From Flagellimonas sp. HMM57 (GTDB taxonomy: Bacteria; Bacteroidota; Bacteroidia; Flavobacteriales; Flavobacteriaceae), in contig NZ_CP090004.1 in the NCBI RefSeq assembly GCF_021390175.1, positions 3,959,001 to 4,023,000 of the forward strand: a stretch of 64,000 bases of DNA, in the 5' to 3' direction. A program made the position numbers and the translations under genes. The notes under the pieces were generated by a model. It was not told where the DNA came from, did no database searches, and saw only the letters and a program-made list of their open reading frames with translations. Numbering within the stretch: position 1 is the first letter of the stretch; each line of letters begins with the position of its first letter. This document shows, piece by piece, positions 53,001 to 60,923 of the stretch.

Positions 53001-53642
53001 GCAATTTTAGGGGACAAAAAGTATATGGACGCCTTAGATGGTGGATTTTGGAACTATGGTGATGATTCTTTTCCAGAAGTAGGTGTCACCTATTTTGCTG
53101 GTACTTTTGTACGGCACCCTTTAGCTTTGGCATCGGCTAAAGCTTCTTTGACGTTTATGAAACAACAAGGTGGTAATTTACAAAACCGCTTGAATGAAAT
53201 GACCAAAAATTTTGCTTTGGATATGAACAGTTCGTTCAAAACCAAGGGCCTTCCGCTTGAAATAACATATTTTGGCTCTTTATGGCGTCTAACATTTTTA
53301 GAAGAAATGCCTTATTCAGAATTACTATTTGTTCTGCTAAGAAAAAATGGCATCCATATTTTAGATGGATTCTCTTGTTTTGTTACCAATGCGTATACCA
53401 TTGATGATATGCAAAAAATCAAGAAAGAGTTATTATCAGCTTTAGAAGAATTGGCAAACGTAAATTTTTTACCTAATCACGTTAAAAATTCTTCTATCGA
53501 ATCCAATGAAGTACTTACAGCAAAAAAAATAAACACGCCACCTCTTGAAGGAGCAAAACTCGGGATTGACGAAGATGGGAACCCGGCTTGGTATGTTGTG
53601 GACAAAACAAATCAAGGAGAATATCTTAAAATTGATTTGTAA
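47043..53642 (+). CDS. Hybrid NRPS-PKS: A-PCP-KS-AT-ACP-aminotransferase
   Basis: 2199 residues in one frame. Adenylation domain about 20-500 (YIIYTSGTTGNPKG; FDASIEQMF at 210-218; NTYGPTE; NRNGKVDK). Carrier protein with Ser552 (ELGGTSL). Ketosynthase about 606-1030 with Cys779 (YSACSTS), His915 (EAHGTATPLGDP) and His954 (NMGHLTSAAG), all intact. Acyltransferase about 1130-1440 with Ser1226 (GHSIGEF) and HAFHS at 1322-1326, the malonyl-CoA type. ACP with Ser1547 (LGLDSL). Class III aminotransferase about 1720-2150 of the glutamate-semialdehyde type, PLP Lys1977 (TYGKVIGGG). No KR, DH, ER or TE. It should load an amino acid, extend it once and transaminate the beta-ketone, like the in-line aminotransferases of mycosubtilin and microcystin synthases. 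Pocket residues read D-A-E-N-V-G-T-V-T-K by eye, perhaps a basic amino acid. Confidence 0.93.
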   Translation: MKKKQLTSNDKKLLDAFNDTSFDFPNNLTIVDLFQQQVDKTPENIAVVFKDSVLTYLQLNELSNKFANFLGQNYDLKKGDFIGLMLERSEYLIISILGILKTGCAYVPIDIEAPLKRKEYVQNDSSCKITVDEVLLGKFKTREDHYSSKVDVSPVKTKDLAYIIYTSGTTGNPKGVMVEHASVVNLIFSLTQFFQIDSSDKTLLFSNYFFDASIEQMFLALLNGGELVVIDKKDIKDHILPSIIEKYAITHLNATPSYLDTLPDLSHLKSLKLIVTGGEVCSLKLANRMAGYCNLYNTYGPTENTVTSTVLKYSERLLNEKSFPIGKPIHNTKAYVLSENLDILPVGEVGELCLAGSGLARGYLNNEKLTAEKFIDNPFEPGNKMYRTGDFAKWKKDGTLEFLGRKDDQVKIRGYRIELGEIETVLNAIKGIKKAIVLASNHFGTEPSLISYLQATEDKLSTQSIKEEISKTLPVYMIPTIFMWIEEFPINRNGKVDKTKLPVPAYQRPDSAPIYRKPRTKTEKQIAQIWSETLSIPKIGLDDNFFELGGTSLLTQKLATVLTENLDTKVPVTKIYQNPTISQLVEFLEKDKNKIPMDTKRRRRPSSREVAIIGMAGRFPGANTIDELWKVLEHGKETISFFSKQELDKSIPESLRNDPLYVGARGIVPSAKEFDARFFGMSPKLAEAMDPQQRLFLEIAWEALEQSGYLPKHYDGTIGVYAGAGGNTYYTNNVLPNQELLNQVGSFQANTVNDKDYIATRTAYHLDLKGPAVNVYSACSTSLLAIAEAVEAIRSGRCEIALAGAASVTAPMYSGHLYQEGSMLSSDGHCRPFDIDAKGTVFSDGAGVVLLKDLADAKKDGDIIHGIIKGIGVNNDGGNKGSFTAPSIQGQAGAISSALADARITPDKISYVEAHGTATPLGDPIEIEGLHMVFGKKAENKHCAIGSIKSNMGHLTSAAGVAGLIKTLLAMKHNKIPPSIGFEEPNPAIDFKNSPFYVNQKLNDWKSNGTKKAGISSFGVGGTNVHIIVEEHADQKQVSNGNERPIQFLPWSAKTKESLLAYQKALGTHLKEMSKPTLSDIAFSLSTTRDLFSHRSFVLSNDKNDLANMLLLKEENDIKSNVVKVMPSELVFLFPGQGSQYPQMGRALYENEPVFREAVTRCAKLLQNVLELDIREVIYPELDTLETKNRLKDTKYTQPALFVVEYALAQLWVSWGVKPTVLCGHSIGEFVAAHLAGVFSLEDALRLITIRGKLISGLPGGSMLSVRMDAENITKLLPETLSIAAINSDQLCVVSGPDKIIEQFASQLKEKGIACMILATSHAFHSNMMNPILDSFKIEVEKVSLNIPRLPMVSTVSGTWLSDAEATDPEYWTNHLRKSVRFSDALETMLATEDTILLEVGPGRALTTLSNQKKGLKSLVSLSSLPTPKAGYSAYNSILIALGNLWLNGIEPNWREFYKDQTRQKVLLPSYVFDKKPCWIEPLAMESNKNTLVQDPNTSKPEINQNSTVMREEIILEKISDIITNTSGIELETSEYNLNFLELGLDSLVLTQMALTCKNEFKLPITFRQLNDSFNSPTLLAKYLDENLPKDMYAHEIDNNQNTAPIQNIDSSKENLSFATNGNQDSALSLIAQQIQLLGKQIELMQGNESKESYIQKPKSEVPIPKIPTANDLSEDEKRDLKKPFGASPRIERNSTGLNPSQADFLKDLISNYNKKTAKSKSNTQHNRRHMADPRVVSGFKPLTKELVYPIIIEKSLGNKLWDLDGNEYLDTVNGFGSCFFGYQPDFITEVLHKQIDTGFEVGPQHPLAGEVCELLCEFTGHERAGLCNTGSEAVLGAMRIARTVTGRSLIVAFKGSYHGINDEALVRGSKKLKTFPAAAGVLPSAVQNVLILDYGTQKSLDIIKNRANELAAVLVEPVQSRRPEFQPVEFLKEVREITKASETVLIFDEIITGFRMHPGGAQALFDIKADVATYGKVIGGGISIGAILGDKKYMDALDGGFWNYGDDSFPEVGVTYFAGTFVRHPLALASAKASLTFMKQQGGNLQNRLNEMTKNFALDMNSSFKTKGLPLEITYFGSLWRLTFLEEMPYSELLFVLLRKNGIHILDGFSCFVTNAYTIDDMQKIKKELLSALEELANVNFLPNHVKNSSIESNEVLTAKKINTPPLEGAKLGIDEDGNPAWYVVDKTNQGEYLKIDL

Positions 53643-53690
53643 ATATGTTCCTCAAATTAAAATGCATCGTCTTGTAATTATTGAACGTTA

Positions 53691-56600
53691 ATGAATTCTA
53701 CCTTAAAACAAAAAGCCTCCACCCCGTTCAATCCATTCGCTGGACCTACATTGGAGCGTGTAATACCCATTACAGCATCTCAATCAGAAATATGGACCGC
53801 ATGTAAATTTGGCGGTGAAGCAGCTAACAAAGCCTATAACGATTCTATTTCCCTTTTCTTAAAAGGCAATCTTCACCGTAACTTCTTGGAAGATGGTATA
53901 AAAGAAATAATAGAAAGGCATGAATCACTAAGAGCGACCTTTAGTGCAAATGGGCTTTTTATGAATGTATTCGAAGAAAATCCCATAAAAATACATTATC
54001 AAGATATTACGGCATTCAATATTGAAGACCAGCATAAAGCTATTGAAAAATACTTATCGGAAGATGCCAGTTTTGTTTTCGATTTGGTGAAAGGCCCTTT
54101 GTTAAGAGTGGGATTAATCAAGATTAATGATTTTGAACATCATTTGGTCATTACAGCCCATCACATTATATGTGATGGTTGGTCCACAGGAATAATTTTG
54201 GAAGAACTTGGCACACTTTATTCTAGCTATGTCAACAACAAGATTGCCATACTTCCCAAACAAGAAAGCTTTTCGGATTATGCCGATGACCAACAAGAAT
54301 TCATCCACAGTGCCACTTACAAAGAAATTGAGAACTTTTGGTTGAGGCAATATGCAGACTCTATACCGCAGGTGACATTACCTACAGATTTTCCAAGACC
54401 TGAACTAAGAACCTTTAAAAGTAACCGTAAAGATTTTTATTTAGATAGCGAACTATTGGCTTCTTTAAAAAAAGTAGGCGTTCAATCTGGGTGCAGCCTA
54501 GTGACTACTTTAATTTCCGTTTTTGAAGTTTTTCTATATCAACAAACCGGTCAAAATGATCTTGTTTTGGGCCTCCCCTCTTCTAACCAGTCTTTTACGG
54601 GAAAAAATCAATTAATAGGTCATTGTGTAAACCTGTTACCATTACGTACCAGACTTTCCACAAAAACTACATTTACCGATTACCTAAGACAACGTAAATC
54701 TTACCTCTTCGATGCTTACGAACATCAATCCCTTAGTTTTGGACAGCTATTACAAAAACTGCCCATTCCAAGAGATGCATCTCGTGTTCCATTGGTACCG
54801 ATCATGTTCAATTTTGATACTGAGATGACAAGCCAGGTAGCATTTGCCGACTTGACCTACGAGCTAAAAACCAACCCAAGGGAATTTGAGGCCTTTGAGC
54901 TTTTTTTGAATGCAGGCGGCACTGAGGACAATTTACTTTTTGAATGGTCCTATAACTCATCTCTTTTTAAACAATCGACAATAACACAGATGATGAATTC
55001 ATTTGTGGAAATATTGAAAAGAGTTGTAGATAACCCAAACAGCAGTATCGGTAATCTTGTTAGGGCAAATGATACGCTTTATCAAAAATTAAACGCTACA
55101 CAAACTTCCTATTCACCATCACCTCTCAGTGAATTGATTTTAAGACAAGCACAAAAAACACCAAAGAGACTTGCTGTTGAATATGGCGAAAAACAAATTT
55201 TTTATGACGATTTCCAAGATCAGGTCAATGCTTTGACACATCAACTTATCGAACAGGGGGTTTGTCCTGGGGATTTTGTGGGCGTTTCATTGTATAGATC
55301 GGAAAAGCTCCCTATTCTATTACTCGCGATACTTCAATCTGGCGCCGCTTACCTTCCTTTAGACCCTAATTTTCCATCTAAACGATTGGGCTATATGCTA
55401 GAGGACTCTAATGCACGTTTTTTAGTCACCACTAAAGAAATATTGACCAAAGTAAAGGGAAGTTCCAAAACAATACTGTTGGAAGATTTGTTTTCGAGCG
55501 TAAAAAAATATCCGACAACAGCTCCAAATATCAAAATAGCCAATACTTCATTGGCTTATTTGCTGTATACCTCGGGTTCCACAGGACAGCCCAAAGGGGT
55601 ACCCATTACCCATAAAAACTTGGTCAATTTTCTTTCTGGTATGGCCCTTGAACCTGGCATAAAGGAAACGGACAGGTTATTATCCATTACCACTATATCT
55701 TTTGACATAGCTGGTCTGGAACTTTTCTTGCCATTACTAACAGGTGCCACTTTGGTGTTGACCGATGACGAAACCACTAAAGACCCTCGAATGCTTATGG
55801 AAGTCCTCAGGGATAAGAATATTACCATGCTACAGGCAACACCTACAACTTGGCAAATGCTATTGGATTCTGGTTGGGAAGACCCTTTGCCGATCAAAGC
55901 ATTATCTGGAGGTGAAGCCTTGCCACTTAGTTTAGCTAAAAAAATAGCCGAGCGGACAACTGAGCTATGGAATATGTATGGACCTACGGAGACAACCATT
56001 TGGTCCTCGGTACAAAAAATAAGCGTTCATGATGAATCGATAACTATAGGACATCCTATAGCGAACACACAACTTTACGTTTTAAATGAGAACGGTTTTC
56101 CGGTCAACCCAGGGATTATAGGGGAAATAGCCATTGGCGGGGATGGTGTTGCCAATGGCTATTGGAAAAGGGAAGCATTGACCGCCGAGAAGTTTTTGTT
56201 TAATCCTGTCCTTAATAAAACCCTTTATAGTACAGGAGATTTGGGCAAACTTCTTCCAAATGGTGAAATTCAATGCTTGGGACGCAAAGACCAACAGGTT
56301 AAAATACGTGGCCATCGAATTGAACTAGAAGAAATTGAGGAAGCGTTAGGTACTATTGCGGAAATACACAATGCTGTTGTTGCAGTAAAAAACAATACGC
56401 TAATAGCACATGTTGTTCTTAACAGAAACGAAGTTGCTCAACAATACAACTACAATGATTGGGAAAAAGAATTAGCTGAACGGCTTCCCGACTATATGGT
56501 GCCTAGACAGTTTAACATTCTATCGGAGTTTCCAACTACACTTAATGGAAAAATTGACCGTAATACATTATCGATAAATTTTCGGCCACAAGAAAAAAAT

Positions 56601-57674
56601 ACGCATACGATTTCCATCACAACAAAGAATGAAGAAATAGTAGCCGACGTTTGGAAGGAGTGCCTTAAGCTTTCCAGCGTGAACCGTAACGATAACTTTT
56701 TCGAATTAGGGGGCCATTCTATGGTCGCAATTAAAGTTATGACCTTGTTAGAGAAAAAGACAGACAAAAGATTACCTCTTTCCTCCCTTTTGCAATACCC
56801 CACTATTAAGCAACTGGCATCATTGTTAGATAAAGAAAATCCTTCATCTAACTGGAAATCTTTGGTCCCCATGAAACCTGAGGGTCATAAACCACCATTG
56901 TTTATTGTGCATGGAGCCAATTACAATGTCCTGGTTTTTGAAAAGTTAGCGCAATGCCTTGACGAAGACCAGCCAGTTTATGGCTTACAGGCAAAGGGTA
57001 TTGACGGAACCGATGAGCCTGACGATACAGTGGAAACAATGGCTGCTAATTTCATTGCGGAAATGAAAACGGTCTATCCTGAAGGTCCTTACTCTATTGC
57101 AGGTTTTTCTTTTGGTGGTATTATTGCTTTTGAAATGTACAAACAACTAAAAGCTGAAGAAATAAAGGTAAAGATATTGGCATTATTTGATAGCTACGTT
57201 TATCCAAACTACTATTATTCAAATATTTCTAAGAAAAAGCGATTATACAAATATTACCAACTAAGACAGTTGGTCTTTGTCTCCTTAAACATGTTCAGCA
57301 GCAAGAAAAATTTCAACAGAAGGGTAAATCTATTGAAACTGGCGCTCAATGGATTGTATTTGAGATTTAAATACGGACAAGAAAAACAGGTCAAGATGCA
57401 ATTCAATCGTTCAAGCCTTATCGATAAGTTCCATAGCGATGCTTTCTTACGGTATACTATAGAACCACAAGATATTAAGGTTGATTTATTTAGAGCATCG
57501 GAAAATGTATATTTCGCACATGATTTTAAGTTTCTTGGCTGGACTGGTCTTGCAACGAAAGGAATTAGAAAACATAAAATACCAGGTAACCACAATGATA
57601 TGTTCTTACCTCCCAATGTCGAAAAATTTGCAGAGATTTTACAGCATACACTAGACAATCATGATTCAGAATAA
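53691..57674 (+). CDS. NRPS termination module: C-A-PCP-TE, predicted glycine-specific
   Basis: 1327 residues, 48 bases behind the hybrid synthase. Condensation domain about 20-450 with an intact HHIICDG (His157, His158, Asp162). Adenylation domain about 470-980 (YLLYTSGSTGQPKG, FDIAGLELF from 671, NMYGPTE, LNGKIDR). Carrier protein with Ser1010 (ELGGHSM). Type I thioesterase about 1070-1320 with Ser1140 (AGFSFGG), Asp1167 (LFDSY) and His1301 (GNHNDM), a full triad. Aligning by eye to GrsA PheA, the pocket residues are D-I-L-Q-L-G-M-I-W-K, one change from the usual glycine code. It should accept the beta-aminoacyl-ACP from the upstream protein, join glycine and release the product by hydrolysis or cyclisation. 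No epimerase or second module follows. Confidence 0.94.
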   Translation: MNSTLKQKASTPFNPFAGPTLERVIPITASQSEIWTACKFGGEAANKAYNDSISLFLKGNLHRNFLEDGIKEIIERHESLRATFSANGLFMNVFEENPIKIHYQDITAFNIEDQHKAIEKYLSEDASFVFDLVKGPLLRVGLIKINDFEHHLVITAHHIICDGWSTGIILEELGTLYSSYVNNKIAILPKQESFSDYADDQQEFIHSATYKEIENFWLRQYADSIPQVTLPTDFPRPELRTFKSNRKDFYLDSELLASLKKVGVQSGCSLVTTLISVFEVFLYQQTGQNDLVLGLPSSNQSFTGKNQLIGHCVNLLPLRTRLSTKTTFTDYLRQRKSYLFDAYEHQSLSFGQLLQKLPIPRDASRVPLVPIMFNFDTEMTSQVAFADLTYELKTNPREFEAFELFLNAGGTEDNLLFEWSYNSSLFKQSTITQMMNSFVEILKRVVDNPNSSIGNLVRANDTLYQKLNATQTSYSPSPLSELILRQAQKTPKRLAVEYGEKQIFYDDFQDQVNALTHQLIEQGVCPGDFVGVSLYRSEKLPILLLAILQSGAAYLPLDPNFPSKRLGYMLEDSNARFLVTTKEILTKVKGSSKTILLEDLFSSVKKYPTTAPNIKIANTSLAYLLYTSGSTGQPKGVPITHKNLVNFLSGMALEPGIKETDRLLSITTISFDIAGLELFLPLLTGATLVLTDDETTKDPRMLMEVLRDKNITMLQATPTTWQMLLDSGWEDPLPIKALSGGEALPLSLAKKIAERTTELWNMYGPTETTIWSSVQKISVHDESITIGHPIANTQLYVLNENGFPVNPGIIGEIAIGGDGVANGYWKREALTAEKFLFNPVLNKTLYSTGDLGKLLPNGEIQCLGRKDQQVKIRGHRIELEEIEEALGTIAEIHNAVVAVKNNTLIAHVVLNRNEVAQQYNYNDWEKELAERLPDYMVPRQFNILSEFPTTLNGKIDRNTLSINFRPQEKNTHTISITTKNEEIVADVWKECLKLSSVNRNDNFFELGGHSMVAIKVMTLLEKKTDKRLPLSSLLQYPTIKQLASLLDKENPSSNWKSLVPMKPEGHKPPLFIVHGANYNVLVFEKLAQCLDEDQPVYGLQAKGIDGTDEPDDTVETMAANFIAEMKTVYPEGPYSIAGFSFGGIIAFEMYKQLKAEEIKVKILALFDSYVYPNYYYSNISKKKRLYKYYQLRQLVFVSLNMFSSKKNFNRRVNLLKLALNGLYLRFKYGQEKQVKMQFNRSSLIDKFHSDAFLRYTIEPQDIKVDLFRASENVYFAHDFKFLGWTGLATKGIRKHKIPGNHNDMFLPPNVEKFAEILQHTLDNHDSE

Positions 57675-58428
57675 GCAATCTCAGATAGTATGTTCCGAAT
57701 CAAAAATTATCTTTTACGATTATTCCCAGTTGAATTGGAATAGTCGTAAACTAAAATTCTTCAAGATAGATATCTCTGACTTTGAACATGAAGTTCATCG
57801 CCTGACCCATTTTCTTGAGCCTCATGAATTATTACGTTCTCAACGGTATCGTTTTAAAAAAGATTGCAATAGATTTATAATAAGCAGGACCATACTCAAA
57901 ATCTTATTGGCAAAACAAACAGGCACATCTGTCGAAAATATTAGCTTAAAAAAGGATGAAAGGAAGAAACCCTATTTACCCTTGAATCCATCGGTTTTTT
58001 TTAATCTTTCCCATTCTGGAAACTGTATTTTAATAGCTATAAGTGAAGTGCCAGTAGGTATTGATGTTGAAAAAATTGATGAAAGCTTTGATTTTACACC
58101 CCTTCTTTCCCAAATATTCAATACCACGGAAATTAAAAAACTCAATAACGCTGATCAGCCTCTAAGAACATTTTACACTTTTTGGACACGTAAGGAGGCT
58201 ATTGTCAAAGCAACCGGAAAAGGAATTACTGACAATTTCATTGCAATACCCTCAATAAATGGGCTTCACCAAATACAATCATGTTTAATTGGAACAACTA
58301 CAAAATTACAAGTAAACAGCTTTAATATTGATAATGAATATATTGGGGCTATTGCATTGACCGACGAGACTCCGACCTCAAAGAATATTCCATGTTACAA
58401 ATTATATTCCAATCCAATACACCATTAA
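57661..58428 (+). CDS. 4'-phosphopantetheinyl transferase (Sfp type)
   Basis: This 255-residue enzyme converts apo carrier proteins to holo form. Motifs are RYRFKKDCNRFIISRTILKILLA, KKPYLPLNPSVFFNLSHSGN, VGIDVEKIDE (Mg-binding Asp and Glu) and FWTRKEAIVKATGKGI, the last being the classic (W/F)xxKE(A/S)xxK signature. The start codon lies inside the last 14 bases of the NRPS gene, so translation is coupled and it is dedicated to the three carrier domains of this locus. It is the last gene before a nested inverted repeat. Confidence 0.95.
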   Translation: MIQNKQSQIVCSESKIIFYDYSQLNWNSRKLKFFKIDISDFEHEVHRLTHFLEPHELLRSQRYRFKKDCNRFIISRTILKILLAKQTGTSVENISLKKDERKKPYLPLNPSVFFNLSHSGNCILIAISEVPVGIDVEKIDESFDFTPLLSQIFNTTEIKKLNNADQPLRTFYTFWTRKEAIVKATGKGITDNFIAIPSINGLHQIQSCLIGTTTKLQVNSFNIDNEYIGAIALTDETPTSKNIPCYKLYSNPIHH

Positions 58429-58500
58429 AAATGATGTAACGTAAGCTTTTACAAAAAGTTAGAATTCTAATTGGTAAACCAAAAAAGCTTCATTTTTAAT
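58424..58500. repeat. Nested inverted repeat behind the NRPS-PKS locus
   Basis: ATTAAAAATGA (58424-58434, which contains the PPTase stop) is complementary to TCATTTTTAAT (58490-58500). Inside it AAGCTTTT (58443-58450) pairs with AAAAGCTT (58483-58490), and at the centre lies the 12-base palindrome TTAGAATTCTAA (58459-58470). There is no clean GC stem with U-tract, so it may be a weak terminator, a transcript-end stabiliser or a remnant of a mobile element end. Confidence 0.6.
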
Positions 58501-58522
58501 GATCCAAAAACAATTTGTCCAC

Positions 58523-58530
58523 TATATTTG
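58523..58530 (+). promoter_or_regulatory. Probable -7 element of the PAP2 gene
   Basis: TATATTTG fits TAnnTTTG and lies 13 bases before the start codon at 58544. No TTG at the proper distance was found, so only the -7 part is supported. Confidence 0.35.
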
Positions 58531-58543
58531 ACCATAAAAGTTA

Positions 58544-59410
58544 ATGGTACCCAAAAGATTTTATGTTATACTTAAAACATTAATTTTTGTTTTCCTGCTC
58601 GCCTTTTACAGTAATGAAGGTTATGGTCAAAAAAACGACTCTGCTGATTCTTCTAAAACAACTTGGCAGTTGTTCAAGTATGATATAGGCAATGTCTTAG
58701 GAAGTATCGGATACTCCTACACCAGACCTTTCCATTGGAAAGGCAAACAATGGGGAACATTCGGAGCTGTTACCGCTGGTACTGGTTTGCTCTACCTTTT
58801 TGACGAGCAGATATCTGAGTTTTCAATAAACCAAAAACAAGGAGTTCCCCCTTTTATCCGTAATTACGGTACAAGAATTGGAAAACCTCAGTATAATTAT
58901 ATGCTTACCGGCGGAGTATATTTATCTGGTTTATTCGTAAAAAATGAAAAATTGAGACGTACCGGTGTCTTATTATTGGCTTCGGCTTCCTCTGCGGGAT
59001 TTTTGCAGCAAGTTACAAAGTCCCTAATTGGAAGGGCACGTCCGGTTAGTGATAAAGGCAAAGATACCTTCGACCCATTCAACTCAAACAGAAATTTTCA
59101 TTCTTTTCCTTCTGGACACGCCATCCTTGCGTTTACCAATGCCTACGCCATAGGAAAGCAATTTAAAAATCCTTGGGTAAAAACAGGGATTTATATTGTA
59201 GGGCTTGTTCCCGGAATATCCAGATTATGGGAAGGACAGCACTGGTTTACCGATGTTGCCCTAGGTGTCGCCATAAGTATCTTCACAGTAGAGTCTATTG
59301 ACAAGTACCTTGACAAAAAATATGACCAAAAATATAATCACCATGATAAGAAAGTAAGCTGGAATATGCACTTTGGACCGGGCCAGATAGGCTTCTCTGC
59401 TCACTTTTAA
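58544..59410 (+). CDS. Exported PAP2-superfamily phosphatase
   Basis: This 288-residue protein has an N-terminal hydrophobic export signal (FYVILKTLIFVFLLAFYSNEGYGQ) and the three PAP2 phosphatase motifs: KSLIGRARP, FHSFPSGHAILAF and SRLWEGQHWFTDVALG. These form the acid phosphatase active site with a phospho-histidine intermediate. Substrates in the family are lipid phosphates or undecaprenyl diphosphate. It follows the biosynthetic locus but shares a probable own promoter, so membership in the cluster is doubtful. Confidence 0.9.
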   Translation: MVPKRFYVILKTLIFVFLLAFYSNEGYGQKNDSADSSKTTWQLFKYDIGNVLGSIGYSYTRPFHWKGKQWGTFGAVTAGTGLLYLFDEQISEFSINQKQGVPPFIRNYGTRIGKPQYNYMLTGGVYLSGLFVKNEKLRRTGVLLLASASSAGFLQQVTKSLIGRARPVSDKGKDTFDPFNSNRNFHSFPSGHAILAFTNAYAIGKQFKNPWVKTGIYIVGLVPGISRLWEGQHWFTDVALGVAISIFTVESIDKYLDKKYDQKYNHHDKKVSWNMHFGPGQIGFSAHF

Positions 59411-59479
59411 TTATATTGGCCAGAAGCTATTTACCAATATTTTAGGCTTATTGACCATTGTCACACCTACACATTATCT

Positions 59480-60049
59480 ATGTTAGAAGAATTGATAAAA
59501 GTCGATAAAGAAATATTTCTATACCTAAATGGATTGGGGACACCTTTATGGGACGGTTTTTGGATGTATCTATCGCGTACCATAAGTCTTATTACTATAC
59601 CAATTTGTCTCTTTGTATTTTTTTATTCCTATCAGATTTTTGGACCAAAAAAAACTATGCTCGTATTGTTCACAGTAGCCTTACTGATTATCTGTACTGA
59701 ACAACTATCCATTCTTTTTAAAAATGGGATAACAAGATTAAGACCCTGCCATGATGATGAAATCATGAATATCATGAGACATGTTAAAGAATATTGTGGT
59801 GGTAGGTTTGGTTACTTTTCCGCTCACGCAGCAAATTCTTCCGCATTTGCAAGTTTCTTTGGTATCCTTTTCGTTAAAAGGAACAGGTTTCTACTTATTT
59901 TGTTAATGCTATGGGCATTGCTGGTAGGCTATAGCCGTATATACATTGGTGTCCATTTTCCTTTGGATGTTTTAACCGGAGTTATTATAGGTATTTTCTT
60001 AGGATGGTTGTTTTCGACTATATTTTTCACCTTTACGAATAGTAGATAA
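59480..60049 (+). CDS. PAP2-family undecaprenyl-diphosphatase-like membrane protein
   Basis: This 189-residue inner-membrane protein has about five helices. PAP2 motifs are [28 protein letters not shown] (the usual PSGH appears as FSAH, common in this subgroup) and [22 protein letters not shown]. It begins [21 protein letters not shown], typical for bacterial lipid A or undecaprenyl-diphosphate phosphatases. It may recycle the lipid carrier for the polysaccharide genes that follow. Confidence 0.9.
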   Translation: MLEELIKVDKEIFLYLNGLGTPLWDGFWMYLSRTISLITIPICLFVFFYSYQIFGPKKTMLVLFTVALLIICTEQLSILFKNGITRLRPCHDDEIMNIMRHVKEYCGGRFGYFSAHAANSSAFASFFGILFVKRNRFLLILLMLWALLVGYSRIYIGVHFPLDVLTGVIIGIFLGWLFSTIFFTFTNSR

Positions 60050-60175
60050 CTGTTTTTTTTGAATTGTACGGATTGCTTATTAAATATCTTACCAAACAGT
60101 TGAAAACTAAGTGTAAGAAAAATAATGCTTTCAAAAATTCTTATAGTATATCTTTGTGCCCATCAAATAGGAGGT

Positions 60176-60919
60176 ATGTTCAGTTTTTTTCAAAAAAAAA
60201 TCTTCTTGATTGATCATCTTCATGGATTGGTCGATATACATAATCATATTCTGCCAGGTATCGACGATGGTGCAAAGACCATAGATGAATCGGTTGACTT
60301 AATCAAAGGATTTTCTGAATTCGGGATTAAAAACTTTGTTTTTACTCCTCATATTATGAACAACTATTATCCCAACACTCCGACTACCATAAAAAATTCT
60401 TTCGCCAAACTGCAAAAGGAACTTAACATTCAAAATATTGATAACATATACTTAGATTATTCAGCGGAGCATATGATTGACGATAATTTTGAAGCCATTC
60501 TTAATGGTGATAAGGTTATGCCATTAAAAAAGAGTTATTTACTCATTGAAATGTCATATTTACAGCCTTCCCTGAACTTTGATCAAGCAATTTCAAAAAT
60601 AGCGAGTCGACGCTACTTTCCTATTTTAGCACATCCTGAAAGATATTTGTTCTTTCATCAGAAATATAAAAAGTATGCAAGTTTAAAATCTCAAGGAATT
60701 CTGTTTCAACTAAATCTACTCTCTCTTTGCAGTGATTTTTATGGAAAAGAAGTAAGCAAAATAGCAAGCAAATTGTTGGATGATAATCTCATCGATTATG
60801 TAGCATCAGATGTTCACAACATGAAACAATTGAATACCATTAAAGATGCAACAATATCAAGTAAAACGTTGGACCAAATTCTTCCAATAGTAGAAAATAC
60901 GATAGATACTTTTTTTTAG
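60176..60919 (+). CDS. Tyrosine-protein phosphatase of the CpsB/YwqE type
   Basis: The ATG at 60176 is chosen over 60125 because the family begins with a short MFSFF-K-K lead before the metal motif. The 247-residue PHP-domain enzyme has LVDIHNHILPGIDDGAKTIDES (metal-binding His, His and Asp), FTPHIMNNYYPNT, LIEMSYLQPSL, ILAHPERYLF and VASDVHNMK. It dephosphorylates tyrosine autokinases of polysaccharide export. It converges with the Wzc-like kinase, their stops separated by four bases, so the regulator pair is tail to tail. Confidence 0.92.
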   Translation: MFSFFQKKIFLIDHLHGLVDIHNHILPGIDDGAKTIDESVDLIKGFSEFGIKNFVFTPHIMNNYYPNTPTTIKNSFAKLQKELNIQNIDNIYLDYSAEHMIDDNFEAILNGDKVMPLKKSYLLIEMSYLQPSLNFDQAISKIASRRYFPILAHPERYLFFHQKYKKYASLKSQGILFQLNLLSLCSDFYGKEVSKIASKLLDDNLIDYVASDVHNMKQLNTIKDATISSKTLDQILPIVENTIDTFF

Positions 60920-60923
60920 GGGA

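Noticed and set aside
47043..57674. Route to beta-homoarginine as in TAN-1057-type antibiotics of Bacteroidota
   Set aside because: That would need a starter without an alpha-amine, but the loading A domain keeps the Asp that contacts the alpha-amine, so a normal amino acid is expected; the second A domain also looks like glycine rather than diaminopropionate.
58544..60049. PAP2 phosphatases as members of the biosynthetic locus
   Set aside because: They have a separate -7 element, follow a structured boundary and fit better with the polysaccharide genes downstream.
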